Shown here in pieces: positions 17,379-26,866 of a DNA stretch of 64,000 nucleotides (within the stretch, counting starts at the first letter, position 1; each line of letters opens with the position of its first letter). A model generated the notes under the pieces. The model did not search any database. It had not been told where the DNA came from and was given only the letters and a program-made list of their open reading frames with translations. Origin of the DNA: JAFDZW01 sp964404255 (lineage in GTDB: Bacteria > Bacteroidota > Ignavibacteria > Palsa-1295); contig CAYOJJ010000006.1 of assembly GCA_964404255.1 (NCBI GenBank), positions 62,001 through 126,000 of the forward strand, given 5' to 3'. The position numbers were made by a program, and so were the translations under genes.

Positions 17379-18893
17379 ATGGCAGCGCCGCATAATTACA
17401 ATACCAATTCGTTAAAAGCGAAATCGCTTGGCATCGATACCTACCGCGAAAATATTATTTTTATACGAGCTGATTGCCATGTCTGTAAGTCTGAAGGATT
17501 TAAGGCCCTGACTCGTATTATAGTGGAGCATGGCCAAAAAAGTATCATTGCCACATTAGATGTAGTTCACTCCGATTTTCTGCCGGAACATGAAGCAGGT
17601 CTTTCCGAAGTGGCTTTCGAACGCTTGGGCATTTCCGATGGTGATGTAATTACCGTCAGGCATCTGCGGCCGCTTGAGTCCTTAAGCGATGTACGATCTA
17701 AAATGTATCGTAACAGACTTGATGAAGCCGCTTATCGGGGGATCATTACCGATATTACTCATGGGTTGTATTCTAATATCGAGTTGGCTGCTTTTATTTC
17801 GGCATGTTCGGGAGATAACCTTGATCTTGAGGAGATCATATCGCTAACAAAAGCGATGGTCGATAGCGGGCAGCGAATGAGTTGGGATAATGACATCGTC
17901 GTCGATAAACATTGTGTCGGAGGATTACCCGGAAATCGGACGACACCTATTGTCGTAGCGATTATCGCTTCTGCGGGTCTTACTATTCCGAAAACTTCTT
18001 CCCGAGCGATCACGTCTCCGGCCGGGACTGCCGATACCATGGAAACGATCACCCCCGTAGATCTCTCCATAGAAACGATACGCAACGTTGTCAATACGCA
18101 TGGAGGGTGTGTCACCTGGGGAGGAAGGGTTAATCTAAGCCCGGCGGATGATATTCTGATCACGGTCGAACGGTCGCTTGATATTGATAGTGCAGGTCAA
18201 ATGATTGCCTCCGTGCTTTCCAAAAAGAAGGCAATGGGTTCGACGCATGTTATTATTGAAATCCCTGTCGGTTCAACGGCAAAAGTCAGAACGACCGATG
18301 AAGCATTGAAATTACAGTACTATCTTACAGCCGTAGGAAATGCTATCGCCCTAAAAGTAGAAGTGTTAATTACGGATGGTTCGCAGCCTGTCGGCCGGGG
18401 CATCGGTCCTTCGCTCGAAGCAATGGATGTATTAGCAGTATTGCGAAATGAAGTGGGCGCCCCGCAGGATTTACGCGAGAAAGCGCTCCTAATATCGGGC
18501 GCATTATTAGAGCTTTCAGAAGCGGTCTCCATTGGAGAGGGATATGCAAAAGCACAAGAACTCTTAGATAGCGGGAGCGCCTGGAAGAAATTCCACGATA
18601 TCTGTATTGGGCAAGGAGGGTTTCGTGAGCCGGAATTTGCAATCTATAAACAAGACATCCTTGCCGATCGTAGCGGGGTAGTAACGGCAGTCGATAATCG
18701 CAAACTGGCGAGGCTTGGCAAGCTCGCCGGTGCACCGCTAAATCCATCGGCAGGGATTCTATATCAGGCGCCTCTTAAAAGCAGCGTAGAAAAGGGACAG
18801 ACACTCTTTACCATATACGCTGAAGCAAAGGGAGAACTGCAATATGCGTTGGAGTATCTGGAAACGGCGAATCATATTGTGACCATCCAATGA
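17379..18893 (+). CDS. AMP phosphorylase / thymidine phosphorylase family (long, archaeal-type)
   Basis: 504 residues, the length of the archaeal AMP-phosphorylase type rather than the 430-440 residues of bacterial DeoA/Pdp. There is an extra N-terminal beta domain of about 85 residues. The phosphate and nucleobase region reads VDKHCVGGLPGNRTTP and KTSSRAITSPAGTADTME, both family signatures; the first replaces the common KHSVGG Ser with Cys. Members phosphorolyse AMP, or other nucleotides or nucleosides, to base plus ribose 1,5-bisphosphate or ribose 1-phosphate. The stop overlaps the start of a PRPP synthase gene (ATGA at 18890), which links the product to PRPP metabolism. Substrate choice between AMP and thymidine cannot be fixed from sequence alone. 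Start: ATG at 17379. Confidence 0.85.
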   Translation: MAAPHNYNTNSLKAKSLGIDTYRENIIFIRADCHVCKSEGFKALTRIIVEHGQKSIIATLDVVHSDFLPEHEAGLSEVAFERLGISDGDVITVRHLRPLESLSDVRSKMYRNRLDEAAYRGIITDITHGLYSNIELAAFISACSGDNLDLEEIISLTKAMVDSGQRMSWDNDIVVDKHCVGGLPGNRTTPIVVAIIASAGLTIPKTSSRAITSPAGTADTMETITPVDLSIETIRNVVNTHGGCVTWGGRVNLSPADDILITVERSLDIDSAGQMIASVLSKKKAMGSTHVIIEIPVGSTAKVRTTDEALKLQYYLTAVGNAIALKVEVLITDGSQPVGRGIGPSLEAMDVLAVLRNEVGAPQDLREKALLISGALLELSEAVSIGEGYAKAQELLDSGSAWKKFHDICIGQGGFREPEFAIYKQDILADRSGVVTAVDNRKLARLGKLAGAPLNPSAGILYQAPLKSSVEKGQTLFTIYAEAKGELQYALEYLETANHIVTIQ

Positions 18894-19771
18894 TCGATAT
18901 GAAAAAAATATTTTTCTCCCTGCCTCATAATGAAGCTCTGACCAGGTCATTAGCAGCAAAAGCCAATGCCGAAATGGGAGAGGCTGTTATTCGACGATTC
19001 CCGGACGGGGAAACCTATGTGAAGGTACAAACGGATGTCCGGGAAAAGAAGGTAGTCATAGTTTGCACTCTGGATCATCCTGACGAAAAATTGCTGCCAC
19101 TCTTTTTTCTATCAAGAACAGTAAAAGAGCTTGGCGCTGCTTCGGTGTGTTTGGTCGCTCCTTATCTTGCTTATATGCGTCAGGATAAACGCTTTCAACC
19201 GGGAGAAGGAGTTACTTCTACTTATTTTGCTTCGCTTCTTTCACAATTTGTCGATGAATTAATCACTATCGACCCTCATCTGCACCGCCGAAGCTCCCTT
19301 TCGGAAATATATTCCATACCGACTATCGTCGTACACGCGGCGGATACCATTTCACACTGGATAAAAGAGACTATCGAGAAACCGGTTCTGATAGGACCGG
19401 ATAGTGAAAGTGAGCAATGGGTATCTGCTATTGCCGCAAAAGCAGGCGCTCCGTATATTATTCTTGAAAAGACGCGGCGAGGTGATACGGAAGTTGAAGT
19501 ATCGGTGCCTCAGGTGGCGGCTTATAGTAATTATACACCGGTGTTAGCCGATGATATTATTTCTACGGCAAGAACAATGATCGAAACGATAGGCCACCTT
19601 AAGCGCGCTAATATGGCAAAGCCTGTTTGTATTGGAGTTCATGGCATATTCGCCGGTACGGCTTATGCTGATCTTTTGACAGCTGGAGCACAAAGAGTTA
19701 TTACCTGCAATACTATTGTGCACGAAACCAATGGTATTGAAATAGCGGATCTGCTTTTTACAAAGTTGTAG
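18890..19771 (+). CDS. prs: Ribose-phosphate diphosphokinase (PRPP synthase), short form
   Basis: 293 residues, shorter than housekeeping Prs (about 315) and close to the archaeal-like class. Seen are RQDKRFQPGEGVTS (ATP flexible loop region), the DPHLH motif and the PRPP loop VLADDIISTARTM. It makes PRPP from ribose 5-phosphate and ATP, releasing AMP. Translation is coupled to the phosphorylase through the 4-nt overlap; a second ATG at 18899 is a possible start. The pairing suggests that AMP released here, or pentose phosphate from the phosphorylase, is cycled locally. It may be a second, specialised Prs. Confidence 0.85.
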   Translation: MIDMKKIFFSLPHNEALTRSLAAKANAEMGEAVIRRFPDGETYVKVQTDVREKKVVIVCTLDHPDEKLLPLFFLSRTVKELGAASVCLVAPYLAYMRQDKRFQPGEGVTSTYFASLLSQFVDELITIDPHLHRRSSLSEIYSIPTIVVHAADTISHWIKETIEKPVLIGPDSESEQWVSAIAAKAGAPYIILEKTRRGDTEVEVSVPQVAAYSNYTPVLADDIISTARTMIETIGHLKRANMAKPVCIGVHGIFAGTAYADLLTAGAQRVITCNTIVHETNGIEIADLLFTKL

Positions 19772-19797
19772 CTTAAAAAATACTTTTATCGTTGATG

Positions 19798-20925
19798 TTA
19801 CTCCAGCTTCTTATGGAAGCGCAGCGTACTGGCCGTTAGCAGCAGCACTCCGATACCGAACATTGCTGCAAGTTCGGGCCATAGGTTCATGAAGCCATCG
19901 CCTTTTAAGAATATGCCGCGGACGATCTCAAGAAAATACCGCAGCGGAATGGCATAGGTAAGATATTGAACCCACTGCGGCATATTTTCAATGGGAAAAG
20001 TGAAGCCGCTTAAATAGAGGAAGGGGATAAAAATAAAGAACTGCATAGTCATCGCGGCTTGCTGCTGAGAGTGCGAGACGGTCGAAACAAAGAGCCCGAT
20101 ACCGAGCGATGAGAGAAGAAAGATACCTCCGCTAAAGAACAAGAAGAAAATATTCCCGCGCATCGGTACATTGAACCAGAATCTTCCGACGGTCAGTACA
20201 AGAATAACATCGAAGATACCAATGAGTACAAAGGGCACCAGCTTCCCGAGGATCAATTGCCAGGATTTTATGGGAGTAACGATTAACTGCTCCAGCGTCC
20301 CGACCTCCCGTTCTTTCACGATAGCCATAGCCGTGAGCATCCCCGTTACCAGCAGCAGCAGCATTGCTACGATACCCGGTATCATGAAGTTCTTACTTTT
20401 AAGTTCAGGATTATACCAGACGCGGGTATCGCTTTTGACCGATGGAAATTCCGGCTTTATTCCTGACTTACTGATCGTCCGCTGCATTACCTGCTGATTA
20501 TAGGCGCCGGCAATTTGCCCTGCATATCCCAATGCAATACCGGCGGTATATCCATCGGAGCCATCGACGAGCATTTGAACCGGCGCACTTCGGCCGGCTT
20601 CGACATCGCCGCCGAATTTCGGAGGAATGACCAGCGCTACCTGTATGGTCCCATTATCGATCAGCTTATCGATGCTCTTATATTCATTGACGTCACGCTC
20701 GATCGTGAAATACCCCGAAGAAACAAAACTCCTGACAAACTCACGGCTGGTTGCCGATTTATCGAGATCGCAGACCGCCAGCGAAATATTATTGACATCC
20801 GTAGTAGCTGCATAGCCCATCAGGAGCAGTTGCAGGATGGGTGCAATGATAATAGTTGCCCGCAAGCGGGGGTCGCGCTTGAGCTGGTTAAACTCCTTTA
20901 TGATGATAAAAAAGATCGTTTTCAT
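19798..20925 (-). CDS. ABC-2 type transporter permease
   Basis: 375 residues. One N-terminal membrane helix, a large extracytoplasmic domain (about 45-175) and five C-terminal helices match the YhhJ/YbhR/YbhS class. The segment EREVGTLEQLIVTPIKSWQLILG is the cytoplasmic coupling motif of the family (EREVGTLEQL). It is the last gene of a seven-gene minus-strand unit and starts 1 bp after the other permease stop, so the two likely form the heterodimeric membrane part of one exporter. Confidence 0.9.
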   Translation of the reverse strand: MKTIFFIIIKEFNQLKRDPRLRATIIIAPILQLLLMGYAATTDVNNISLAVCDLDKSATSREFVRSFVSSGYFTIERDVNEYKSIDKLIDNGTIQVALVIPPKFGGDVEAGRSAPVQMLVDGSDGYTAGIALGYAGQIAGAYNQQVMQRTISKSGIKPEFPSVKSDTRVWYNPELKSKNFMIPGIVAMLLLLVTGMLTAMAIVKEREVGTLEQLIVTPIKSWQLILGKLVPFVLIGIFDVILVLTVGRFWFNVPMRGNIFFLFFSGGIFLLSSLGIGLFVSTVSHSQQQAAMTMQFFIFIPFLYLSGFTFPIENMPQWVQYLTYAIPLRYFLEIVRGIFLKGDGFMNLWPELAAMFGIGVLLLTASTLRFHKKLE

Positions 20926-20926
20926 C

Positions 20927-22063
20927 TTACAGCTTTTGTTTTTTCAAGCGTCGGCTCGAAACCCAGATCATGAACGAGGCAAAGATCGACATTGCCAGCC
21001 AATCGTCCCAGAATGCCCCAATGCCGACGCCTTTAAGCATGATCGCTCTAATGGCATGAATGAAAAAGCGTGCTGGGGTCATATAGGTAACGACCTGCAC
21101 CGCGACAGGCATAGAGCGGATCGGGAAAATAAAGCCGGATAAAATATTCGAGGGGAGTGTCGAAACAAGCGTAGCAATCTGAAAAGCAACCTGCTGAGAG
21201 TTCGAGATCGTAGAAACCCAAAGGCCAAGCGATAGCGCGCAGATGAGGTATAATAAGATCGTCGCCAGCAGATAGATAACGCTGCCTTTAATCAATACGC
21301 CGAATACAAAATAGGAGATCGAGAGCAATATCCCAGTTAAGATCATCGCGATGATGAGGAACGGCGTCAGTTTGCCGATTATAAGTTCGAGCGGCGTGAT
21401 CTGAGATACGACGAGCTGCTCCATCGTGCCGCGTTCTTTTTCGCGGACGATCGACATTGTTGTTGCCACGACGCAGGTGAGGATCAGCATATAGCCGATC
21501 AGGCCGGGGATCTGGAATTTGATGGTTGAAAGCTCGGGATTGTACCAGGCACGCGGACGGAAGTCGATAGGGACATTAAACGACTTATTCATCCGGCGCA
21601 GCGTTTCGGTGCGAAGTTCGGATGAATACGAAGAAACGGCTCCGGTGACATAGCCAACGACCGAAGAAGCCGTGCTCGAATTCGAACCATCGACAATGAT
21701 CTGAACACTGGCGGCTTCGTTTCGAGCGAGGCGCTCGGAAAATCCCGGGGGGATAATGATTGCGGCAGCAACTTTATCGTCGTCCAGCAGCTCGCTTGCT
21801 TCTTCTTGATTACGAACCGAATAGGAATAATCGAAATAATCCGAGTTGACGAACGTATGGATAAGATCGCGTGAACGGGTAGAAGCATCCTCATCGAGAA
21901 TGGCCAGCTTAATGTGCGTTACATCGAAATTCACCGCTAAGCCTACGAAGAGCATTAGCAGCGTCGGTACGACAAAGAGCACGGCAAGCGTTCGGGAGTC
22001 GCGGCGAATCTGCTTGAACTCCTTCCACATGATCGGGTAGATGCTTTTGAAGAATGTGCTCAT
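20927..22063 (-). CDS. ABC-2 type transporter permease
   Basis: 378 residues with the same layout as the downstream permease: one N-terminal helix, an outer domain (about 45-180), then five or six helices. The coupling motif reads EKERGTMEQLVVSQ. The start overlaps the upstream ATPase stop by 4 nt (22060-22063), showing translational coupling. Together with the neighbouring permease, two ATPases, HlyD-like adaptor and TolC-like channel it forms a tripartite efflux system like E. coli YbhGFSR. Substrate unknown; drugs, dyes or lipids are typical of the family. Confidence 0.9.
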   Translation of the reverse strand: MSTFFKSIYPIMWKEFKQIRRDSRTLAVLFVVPTLLMLFVGLAVNFDVTHIKLAILDEDASTRSRDLIHTFVNSDYFDYSYSVRNQEEASELLDDDKVAAAIIIPPGFSERLARNEAASVQIIVDGSNSSTASSVVGYVTGAVSSYSSELRTETLRRMNKSFNVPIDFRPRAWYNPELSTIKFQIPGLIGYMLILTCVVATTMSIVREKERGTMEQLVVSQITPLELIIGKLTPFLIIAMILTGILLSISYFVFGVLIKGSVIYLLATILLYLICALSLGLWVSTISNSQQVAFQIATLVSTLPSNILSGFIFPIRSMPVAVQVVTYMTPARFFIHAIRAIMLKGVGIGAFWDDWLAMSIFASFMIWVSSRRLKKQKL

Positions 22064-22986
22064 TCTGTTTTCTTTTCGATCAAGTGAATAAAGACATCTT
22101 CGAGCGAGGGCAAAATAGTATCGATTCGCAACACGGAAATGCCATGCTGTTCGAGTACCTGATGTACTGCCGTCTTTGCCTGCTCTGCATCGCGCACCTG
22201 AATATGCAGTACCGTCCCGAAGAGCGACATCTCAAGCGCCCACGGTTGTTTACGAAGTATGATCATCGCCTGGTTCGCATCGCTGCACTCTACTTCCAGG
22301 ATAGGAGTCTGGATATACTTCGTCTTCAGTTCATGCGGCGAGCCTTTAGCAACGAGCTTACCGGCATCGATCATGATGATCTCGTTACAGAACTCAGCTT
22401 CATCGAGATAGTGCGTCGTTACGAGAATCGTGGTGCCTTGATCGGAAAGTGTATTGATCAATTCCCAAAAGCTTTTTCTCATCACAGGATCGACACCGCC
22501 CGTCGGCTCATCGAGAAAAACAACCTTCGGTTCGTGGATGATCGAGCAGGAAAGAGCCAGCCGCTGCTTAAATCCCGCAGAGAGCGTACCGGTGAGACGG
22601 CTGCGCTCTTCGGTAAGATGCGACATTTTTAGTGCAAACTCTTTGCGTTCTTCGAGTTTTGCTTTACTAAGTCCATATACTCCGCCGAAGAAGTTGAGGT
22701 TTTCTTCAATTGTTAGATCATTATATAAAGAAAACTTCTGCGACATGTAGCCAATGCTGCGCTTCACTTTTTCTGTTTCAGTGAGCACATTATATCCGGC
22801 AACGATACCATCTCCCGATGTCGGCGCCAATAAGCCGCAGAGCATACGGATCGTTGTCGATTTCCCGGCTCCGTTGGCGCCCAAAAAGCCAAAGATCTGG
22901 CCTTGCTGTACGTCGAAGGAGATCGAATCGACAGCCGTAAAGCCGCCGAATTTCTTAGTAAGATTTCTTACCTCAATAGCCGGCAT
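22060..22986 (-). CDS. ABC transporter ATP-binding protein
   Basis: 308 residues. Walker A is GANGAGKST, Walker B is VVFLDEPTGGVDP, and the signature is LSAGF in place of LSGGQ. It energises the ABC-2 permeases encoded just downstream. The TolC-like gene lies 2 bp upstream, and a second ATPase lies beyond it. In E. coli YbhF the two ATPase domains are fused in one protein; here they are separate genes. The C-terminal 80 residues resemble the regulatory extension common in drug-export ATPases. Confidence 0.9.
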   Translation of the reverse strand: MPAIEVRNLTKKFGGFTAVDSISFDVQQGQIFGFLGANGAGKSTTIRMLCGLLAPTSGDGIVAGYNVLTETEKVKRSIGYMSQKFSLYNDLTIEENLNFFGGVYGLSKAKLEERKEFALKMSHLTEERSRLTGTLSAGFKQRLALSCSIIHEPKVVFLDEPTGGVDPVMRKSFWELINTLSDQGTTILVTTHYLDEAEFCNEIIMIDAGKLVAKGSPHELKTKYIQTPILEVECSDANQAMIILRKQPWALEMSLFGTVLHIQVRDAEQAKTAVHQVLEQHGISVLRIDTILPSLEDVFIHLIEKKTE

Positions 22987-22988
22987 TC

Positions 22989-24320
22989 TTATTCTCCGAT
23001 CGACTTTTGCAATTGCGCCGTAGCAATGTTAGCATCGCTGATGGCCGTAGCTACATTGATATCAGCCTGAAGAGCGGCTGTTTCAGCATCGATCACATCG
23101 GTTGTGTTAGCGACACCCTTTTGATATTGTAGATTTACAATACGCAAATTTTCCTGAGCCTGAGTCACCGAAAGCTTTGCTACCTGTATCTGTGCGAACG
23201 AGGTTTGCTGGGCGAGATAGTTTTGTGTAACTTCAAATTGAATGGCGTCCTCAGTTGCTTTGCGCGATTCCTGCAACTGCTGCATATTATACTCGGCTTG
23301 TTCGGCCTGCAGGCCGGCGACATTCCATGTCCAAAGATCCCAGGTGAGATTAAGACTCACATCCCACGTTGCCTTGAAAGAATTCTCGACCGGGAAATAC
23401 CGCGAATTCGGATCGGCGTAGATCACATCGCCACTGGCAGAAATCTGCGGGTAGGCCGCTGATTTCGCTACTCCGATCGTTGCCTTTGCTGCTTCCACGC
23501 GCTCGTCGAGCGCCGAGAGTTCGGTGCGTTTCGATTGCGCCTGGTGAATCAATGCGTCGAGCGAGCGGGAATCGGCAGTAGCATTGTCCGGCTGTGTAGT
23601 GAGATCGACCGCATCTCCAATAGGAAGGCCGAGCGTATTAAGCAACGCTGCCATTGCCACATGAATATCTTTTTCTATCTGCATCTTCCGTAGTTCGGTA
23701 GTAGATACCTGCACCTGGGTTTTCAGGGTATCGTTTGGCAGGGCCGTTCCCTTGGAAAGATTGCTTTTGACATCGGTTAAATGAGCATTAGCTTCGACGA
23801 GGCTCTTGTTCACTGCTTCGAGCGTCTTCTGTAATTTATAGAGCGTCCAGTATTGCTGCTTGATCTGAAAGACGAGCCCGTTCTTTACCGTCTTTATATC
23901 TTCTAAAGCCGCATCTCTGGTATGCTCTGCAGCCTGTTGGAGATTCGATAAGCGGAAGCCGGTGAAGATCGGCTGAAAGAGCGAAAGCTTCAGCGAATAG
24001 TTATCCGGCAAATACGTTTTAAAAGCAAAGGGCGGTATTCCTGGAATCGGAATGGCAATAGGAGTTGCCGTAATATCGCTTAAGCGGGTATAAGAGCCAT
24101 AGAGCTTTAATGAGGGCAATCGGTTAGCCTGGATTTCATCGACATGCGCATTGCCAACGGCTTTCGCTTTGAAGATCGCGATCTTCACATCATGATTCTG
24201 TTCGAGGCCGATCCTGATGGCATCGGAAAGCGATAGCTGCCGTTGTTGAGCAGTGGCATTCACCAGGCCAAGCAGACTAAATACTACAGCGAGTGCGAAC
24301 GAAGTATTACGGTTTTTCAT
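22989..24320 (-). CDS. TolC-family outer-membrane efflux protein
   Basis: 443 residues with a signal peptide (residues 1-24, ending ATAQ) and the internal duplication of TolC: two long alpha-helical hairpins separated by beta strands, with the second copy starting near residue 235. Residues KGVANTTDVIDAE belong to the typical C-terminal helix. It forms the outer-membrane channel of the exporter. Unusually it sits between the two ATPase genes and overlaps the upstream ATPase gene by 14 nt (24307-24320). Confidence 0.9.
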   Translation of the reverse strand: MKNRNTSFALAVVFSLLGLVNATAQQRQLSLSDAIRIGLEQNHDVKIAIFKAKAVGNAHVDEIQANRLPSLKLYGSYTRLSDITATPIAIPIPGIPPFAFKTYLPDNYSLKLSLFQPIFTGFRLSNLQQAAEHTRDAALEDIKTVKNGLVFQIKQQYWTLYKLQKTLEAVNKSLVEANAHLTDVKSNLSKGTALPNDTLKTQVQVSTTELRKMQIEKDIHVAMAALLNTLGLPIGDAVDLTTQPDNATADSRSLDALIHQAQSKRTELSALDERVEAAKATIGVAKSAAYPQISASGDVIYADPNSRYFPVENSFKATWDVSLNLTWDLWTWNVAGLQAEQAEYNMQQLQESRKATEDAIQFEVTQNYLAQQTSFAQIQVAKLSVTQAQENLRIVNLQYQKGVANTTDVIDAETAALQADINVATAISDANIATAQLQKSIGE

Positions 24321-25245
24321 CTGTTAATAATTCTTGTTCGTGGCCCATAATGGAAACGAACACGTTTTCCAAGCGGGTGTGGATTTGTCTCCAGTTGGTA
24401 ATAATTATTCCCTTCGATTTCAGATCGTCCAAGACCGATTCGATAGTTTTTCCATCGCGCTTGAGGATCACATCGAGCCTATCGCCATAGAGCTGCACTT
24501 CCTGGATGTTTTTCCAATCCTGCGCAATAAGATAGGCTTCTCGTACCGGTTCACAGATGATCTCGTACACGGTGCCATTCATTTTTTCGCGGATGTTTTT
24601 TGGTGTATCGAGATCGAGCAGTTTGCCGTGGTTCATCATGGCTACGCGGGTGCAGCGCTCGGCTTCATCGAGATAGGGCGTCGTCATGAAGATCGTTATT
24701 CCCTGATGAAGCAGGTTCGAAAGAATGGTCCAGAAGTCTCGACGCGAAACCGGATCGACACCAGTCGTCGGCTCGTCGAGAAAAATAACTTCCGGTGAAT
24801 GAATAAGCGTGCAGGCCAGCGCCAGCTTTTGCTTCATACCTCCGGAGAGCTTATCGGCAAGGCGGGAACGGGCATGCTGCATTCTCGTGAAATCGAGCAA
24901 TTCTTCGCGCCGCTTCGTAAACTCTTCGACGTGATGGATCCGGGCAAAGAACTCGATGTTCTCATCGACGGTCAGATCGCCATAGAGCGTAAACTTTTGT
25001 GAGAGATAACCGATCTTCTTTACGATCTCGGTTTTTTGCGTAACCGTATCGAAGCCAAGCACCGTAGCGCTGCCGCCCGATGGCGGAATGATACCGCAGA
25101 GCATCCGGATGATCGAGGATTTACCGACGCCGTCGGGGCCGACGAGACAAAAGAGCTCGCCTTTCTCAACAGTCATAGATACCCCGTCAACGGCTTTGAT
25201 CTTGCCGTAAGATTTTTCCAGATCTTTTGTTTCGATGACAGGCAT
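24307..25245 (-). CDS. ABC transporter ATP-binding protein
   Basis: 312 residues. Walker A is GPDGVGKSS, the signature is LSGGMKQKL and Walker B is VIFLDEPTTGVDP. It is closest in style to the N-terminal half of YbhF-type ATPases. It begins 1 bp after the HlyD-like adaptor gene and overlaps the TolC-like gene by 14 nt. It probably pairs with the second ATPase (22060-22986) as a heterodimer. The two ATPases differ clearly, so they are an old duplication. Confidence 0.9.
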   Translation of the reverse strand: MPVIETKDLEKSYGKIKAVDGVSMTVEKGELFCLVGPDGVGKSSIIRMLCGIIPPSGGSATVLGFDTVTQKTEIVKKIGYLSQKFTLYGDLTVDENIEFFARIHHVEEFTKRREELLDFTRMQHARSRLADKLSGGMKQKLALACTLIHSPEVIFLDEPTTGVDPVSRRDFWTILSNLLHQGITIFMTTPYLDEAERCTRVAMMNHGKLLDLDTPKNIREKMNGTVYEIICEPVREAYLIAQDWKNIQEVQLYGDRLDVILKRDGKTIESVLDDLKSKGIIITNWRQIHTRLENVFVSIMGHEQELLTDEKP

Positions 25246-25246
25246 C

Positions 25247-26197
25247 TTACTTCAGCGTTGCATCGGCCGGCATTCCGGGCTTTAGACTGCCATCCGGATT
25301 CGGGGCTTGTATCTTCACTGCAAAGACAAGCTTCTCGCGGTCTTCGGTCGTCTGAACGTTTTTCGGAGTGAACTCTGCCTGAGGTGAAATATAGATCACC
25401 GTACCAGTAAACGTCTTATCCTTATAGGTATCTATTTTCAATTCTGCTTTCTGTCCCATTTTCACTTTCCCGAGGTTTTTATCACTGACATAGATCGTCA
25501 GCTTTACCGGGTCGAGTACGCTAATGGTAACGATCGTCGCATTCGGGCTTGCCATTTCTCCCTGATTAAGCACTTTGTGAGTTACGGTGCCGGAAACCGG
25601 AGAGATCACGATACAATCATGGAGCGATTGCAGCGCTGTGGCGGCTGCGGTATTTACTTGATCGAGATGCGCTTTCGCGGCAGCTATATCTTCGGCGCGT
25701 GAACCATTGTGAAGTTTGTTGTATGCTTCTTTAGCAGCACCGAGACCTGCTTCCAGCGCTTCGCGCCTTGAGACGGCATCGTCATATTGTTTTTTTGTAG
25801 CGGCATTTGCGGCAAGCAGATCTTTGAGCCGGTCTTCGTCAACTTTTGCATTGTTAAAGTTTGCCTGCGCCTGTTGCACCTGATTGGCGGCCTGCTCGAT
25901 ATCTTCATGGCGCGAACCATGTTCGAGCAATAAGAGCTGTGCCTCTGCTTGCGAAGCGGCGGCCTGGGCCTGATGGTAGTTCAGCGCATAGTTGGTTGTA
26001 TCGAGGAAGGCGAGGGTATCGCCCTGATGCACTACCGAGCCTTCGTCCACGCGGAGCGTGATGATCTGGGCCGGGGACTTGGCAACGATATTGACTTCCG
26101 TCGTTTCGATCGTGCCGGAAGCGGTGATGGTATTATCATCCTTGCCTGAGCATCCTGCTGCAATGATGAGTAGAAATAGAAGCAGGTTCTTTTTCAT
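25247..26197 (-). CDS. HlyD/YbhG-type periplasmic adaptor lipoprotein
   Basis: 316 residues when started at the ATG at 26197. This start is preferred over an upstream in-frame one because it gives a clean lipoprotein signal (LLIIAAGC, Cys16). Biotinyl-lipoyl-like halves flank a long coiled-coil hairpin (about 70-185) with repeats such as HGSRHEDIEQA and NGSRAEDIAAA, then a beta-barrel domain. It bridges the inner-membrane ABC exporter and the TolC-like channel. It lies 19 bp after the TetR-family gene, which probably controls it. Confidence 0.9.
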   Translation of the reverse strand: MKKNLLLFLLIIAAGCSGKDDNTITASGTIETTEVNIVAKSPAQIITLRVDEGSVVHQGDTLAFLDTTNYALNYHQAQAAASQAEAQLLLLEHGSRHEDIEQAANQVQQAQANFNNAKVDEDRLKDLLAANAATKKQYDDAVSRREALEAGLGAAKEAYNKLHNGSRAEDIAAAKAHLDQVNTAAATALQSLHDCIVISPVSGTVTHKVLNQGEMASPNATIVTISVLDPVKLTIYVSDKNLGKVKMGQKAELKIDTYKDKTFTGTVIYISPQAEFTPKNVQTTEDREKLVFAVKIQAPNPDGSLKPGMPADATLK

Positions 26198-26216
26198 GAG
26201 TAAGTTATAATGGTGG

Positions 26217-26828
26217 TCAATGACTTGTTGCCAGAGCATCCCGGCCTTCGACGCTTAGGATGCCATTCAAAAAAATATCCATTAGATCGGTCTTAAGCTT
26301 TATATAAGATTCACTGCCGAGTGACTCCATTCCGCCGTCGAGCAGACGTTCACTCGAGATCATAAGCAGCATTATAAAAAGCTCAGAGTTGATTTCCTGT
26401 CGGAAATACCCTTTTTCCATTCCTTCGCGTAATAGATAGCCCCAGATTGTACGAATTCTTTCATTTCGAACGGCTTTGATCTGTTGCCAAAGCTCAGGGG
26501 CATTGCGTTTTAGATCGTTAAGCAGCGCCGGGCTCGTAATGGTGATTAGGCACTGCCGAAGCTTCTGGCTCAGCATCAAGAGCTTTTCAATGGTATTGGC
26601 ATTGCTGGCAATAATTTCCTGATGCGTTTTGTGAACTGTTTCGCCAATGCGGCTAATCATTGCGGCAGCGATCTGCTCTTTCGAGCGAAAATTCTCGTAG
26701 AGCGTTTTTTTGCTCATCCCAAGCTGTTCGGCCAGGTGATCCATGGTCGTTTGTGAATAGCCTTGCATCCGGAATTGCTCCTCGGCGGCATTAAGTATTC
26801 GCTCCTGAGTTGGGGAAAGTTCGAACAT
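26217..26828 (-). CDS. TetR-family transcriptional regulator
   Basis: 203 residues. The N-terminal helix-turn-helix reads GYSQTTMDHLAEQLGMSKKT then LYENFRSKEQ, the classical TetR DNA-binding fold. The C-terminal part is a helical ligand domain. It is the first gene of the exporter operon and so probably represses it and itself until a substrate binds. A candidate operator with 8-nt inverted arms lies at 26839-26866, just upstream of the start. Confidence 0.9.
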   Translation of the reverse strand: MFELSPTQERILNAAEEQFRMQGYSQTTMDHLAEQLGMSKKTLYENFRSKEQIAAAMISRIGETVHKTHQEIIASNANTIEKLLMLSQKLRQCLITITSPALLNDLKRNAPELWQQIKAVRNERIRTIWGYLLREGMEKGYFRQEINSELFIMLLMISSERLLDGGMESLGSESYIKLKTDLMDIFLNGILSVEGRDALATSH

Positions 26829-26838
26829 AGGAAACGTA

Positions 26839-26866
26839 GAAAACTAAAATCGTACTAATAGTTTCC
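26839..26866 (-). promoter_or_regulatory. Candidate TetR operator
   Basis: Inverted repeat GAAAACTA (26839-26846) and TAGTTTCC (26859-26866), 7 of 8 positions paired, spaced by 12 bp. It is 11 bp before the regulator start codon, where autorepression would act. Confidence 0.35.

Noticed and set aside
22054..22632. 192-codon plus-strand frame opposite an ABC ATPase gene
   Set aside because: It is a shadow of a well-supported ATPase gene and has no recognisable domain.
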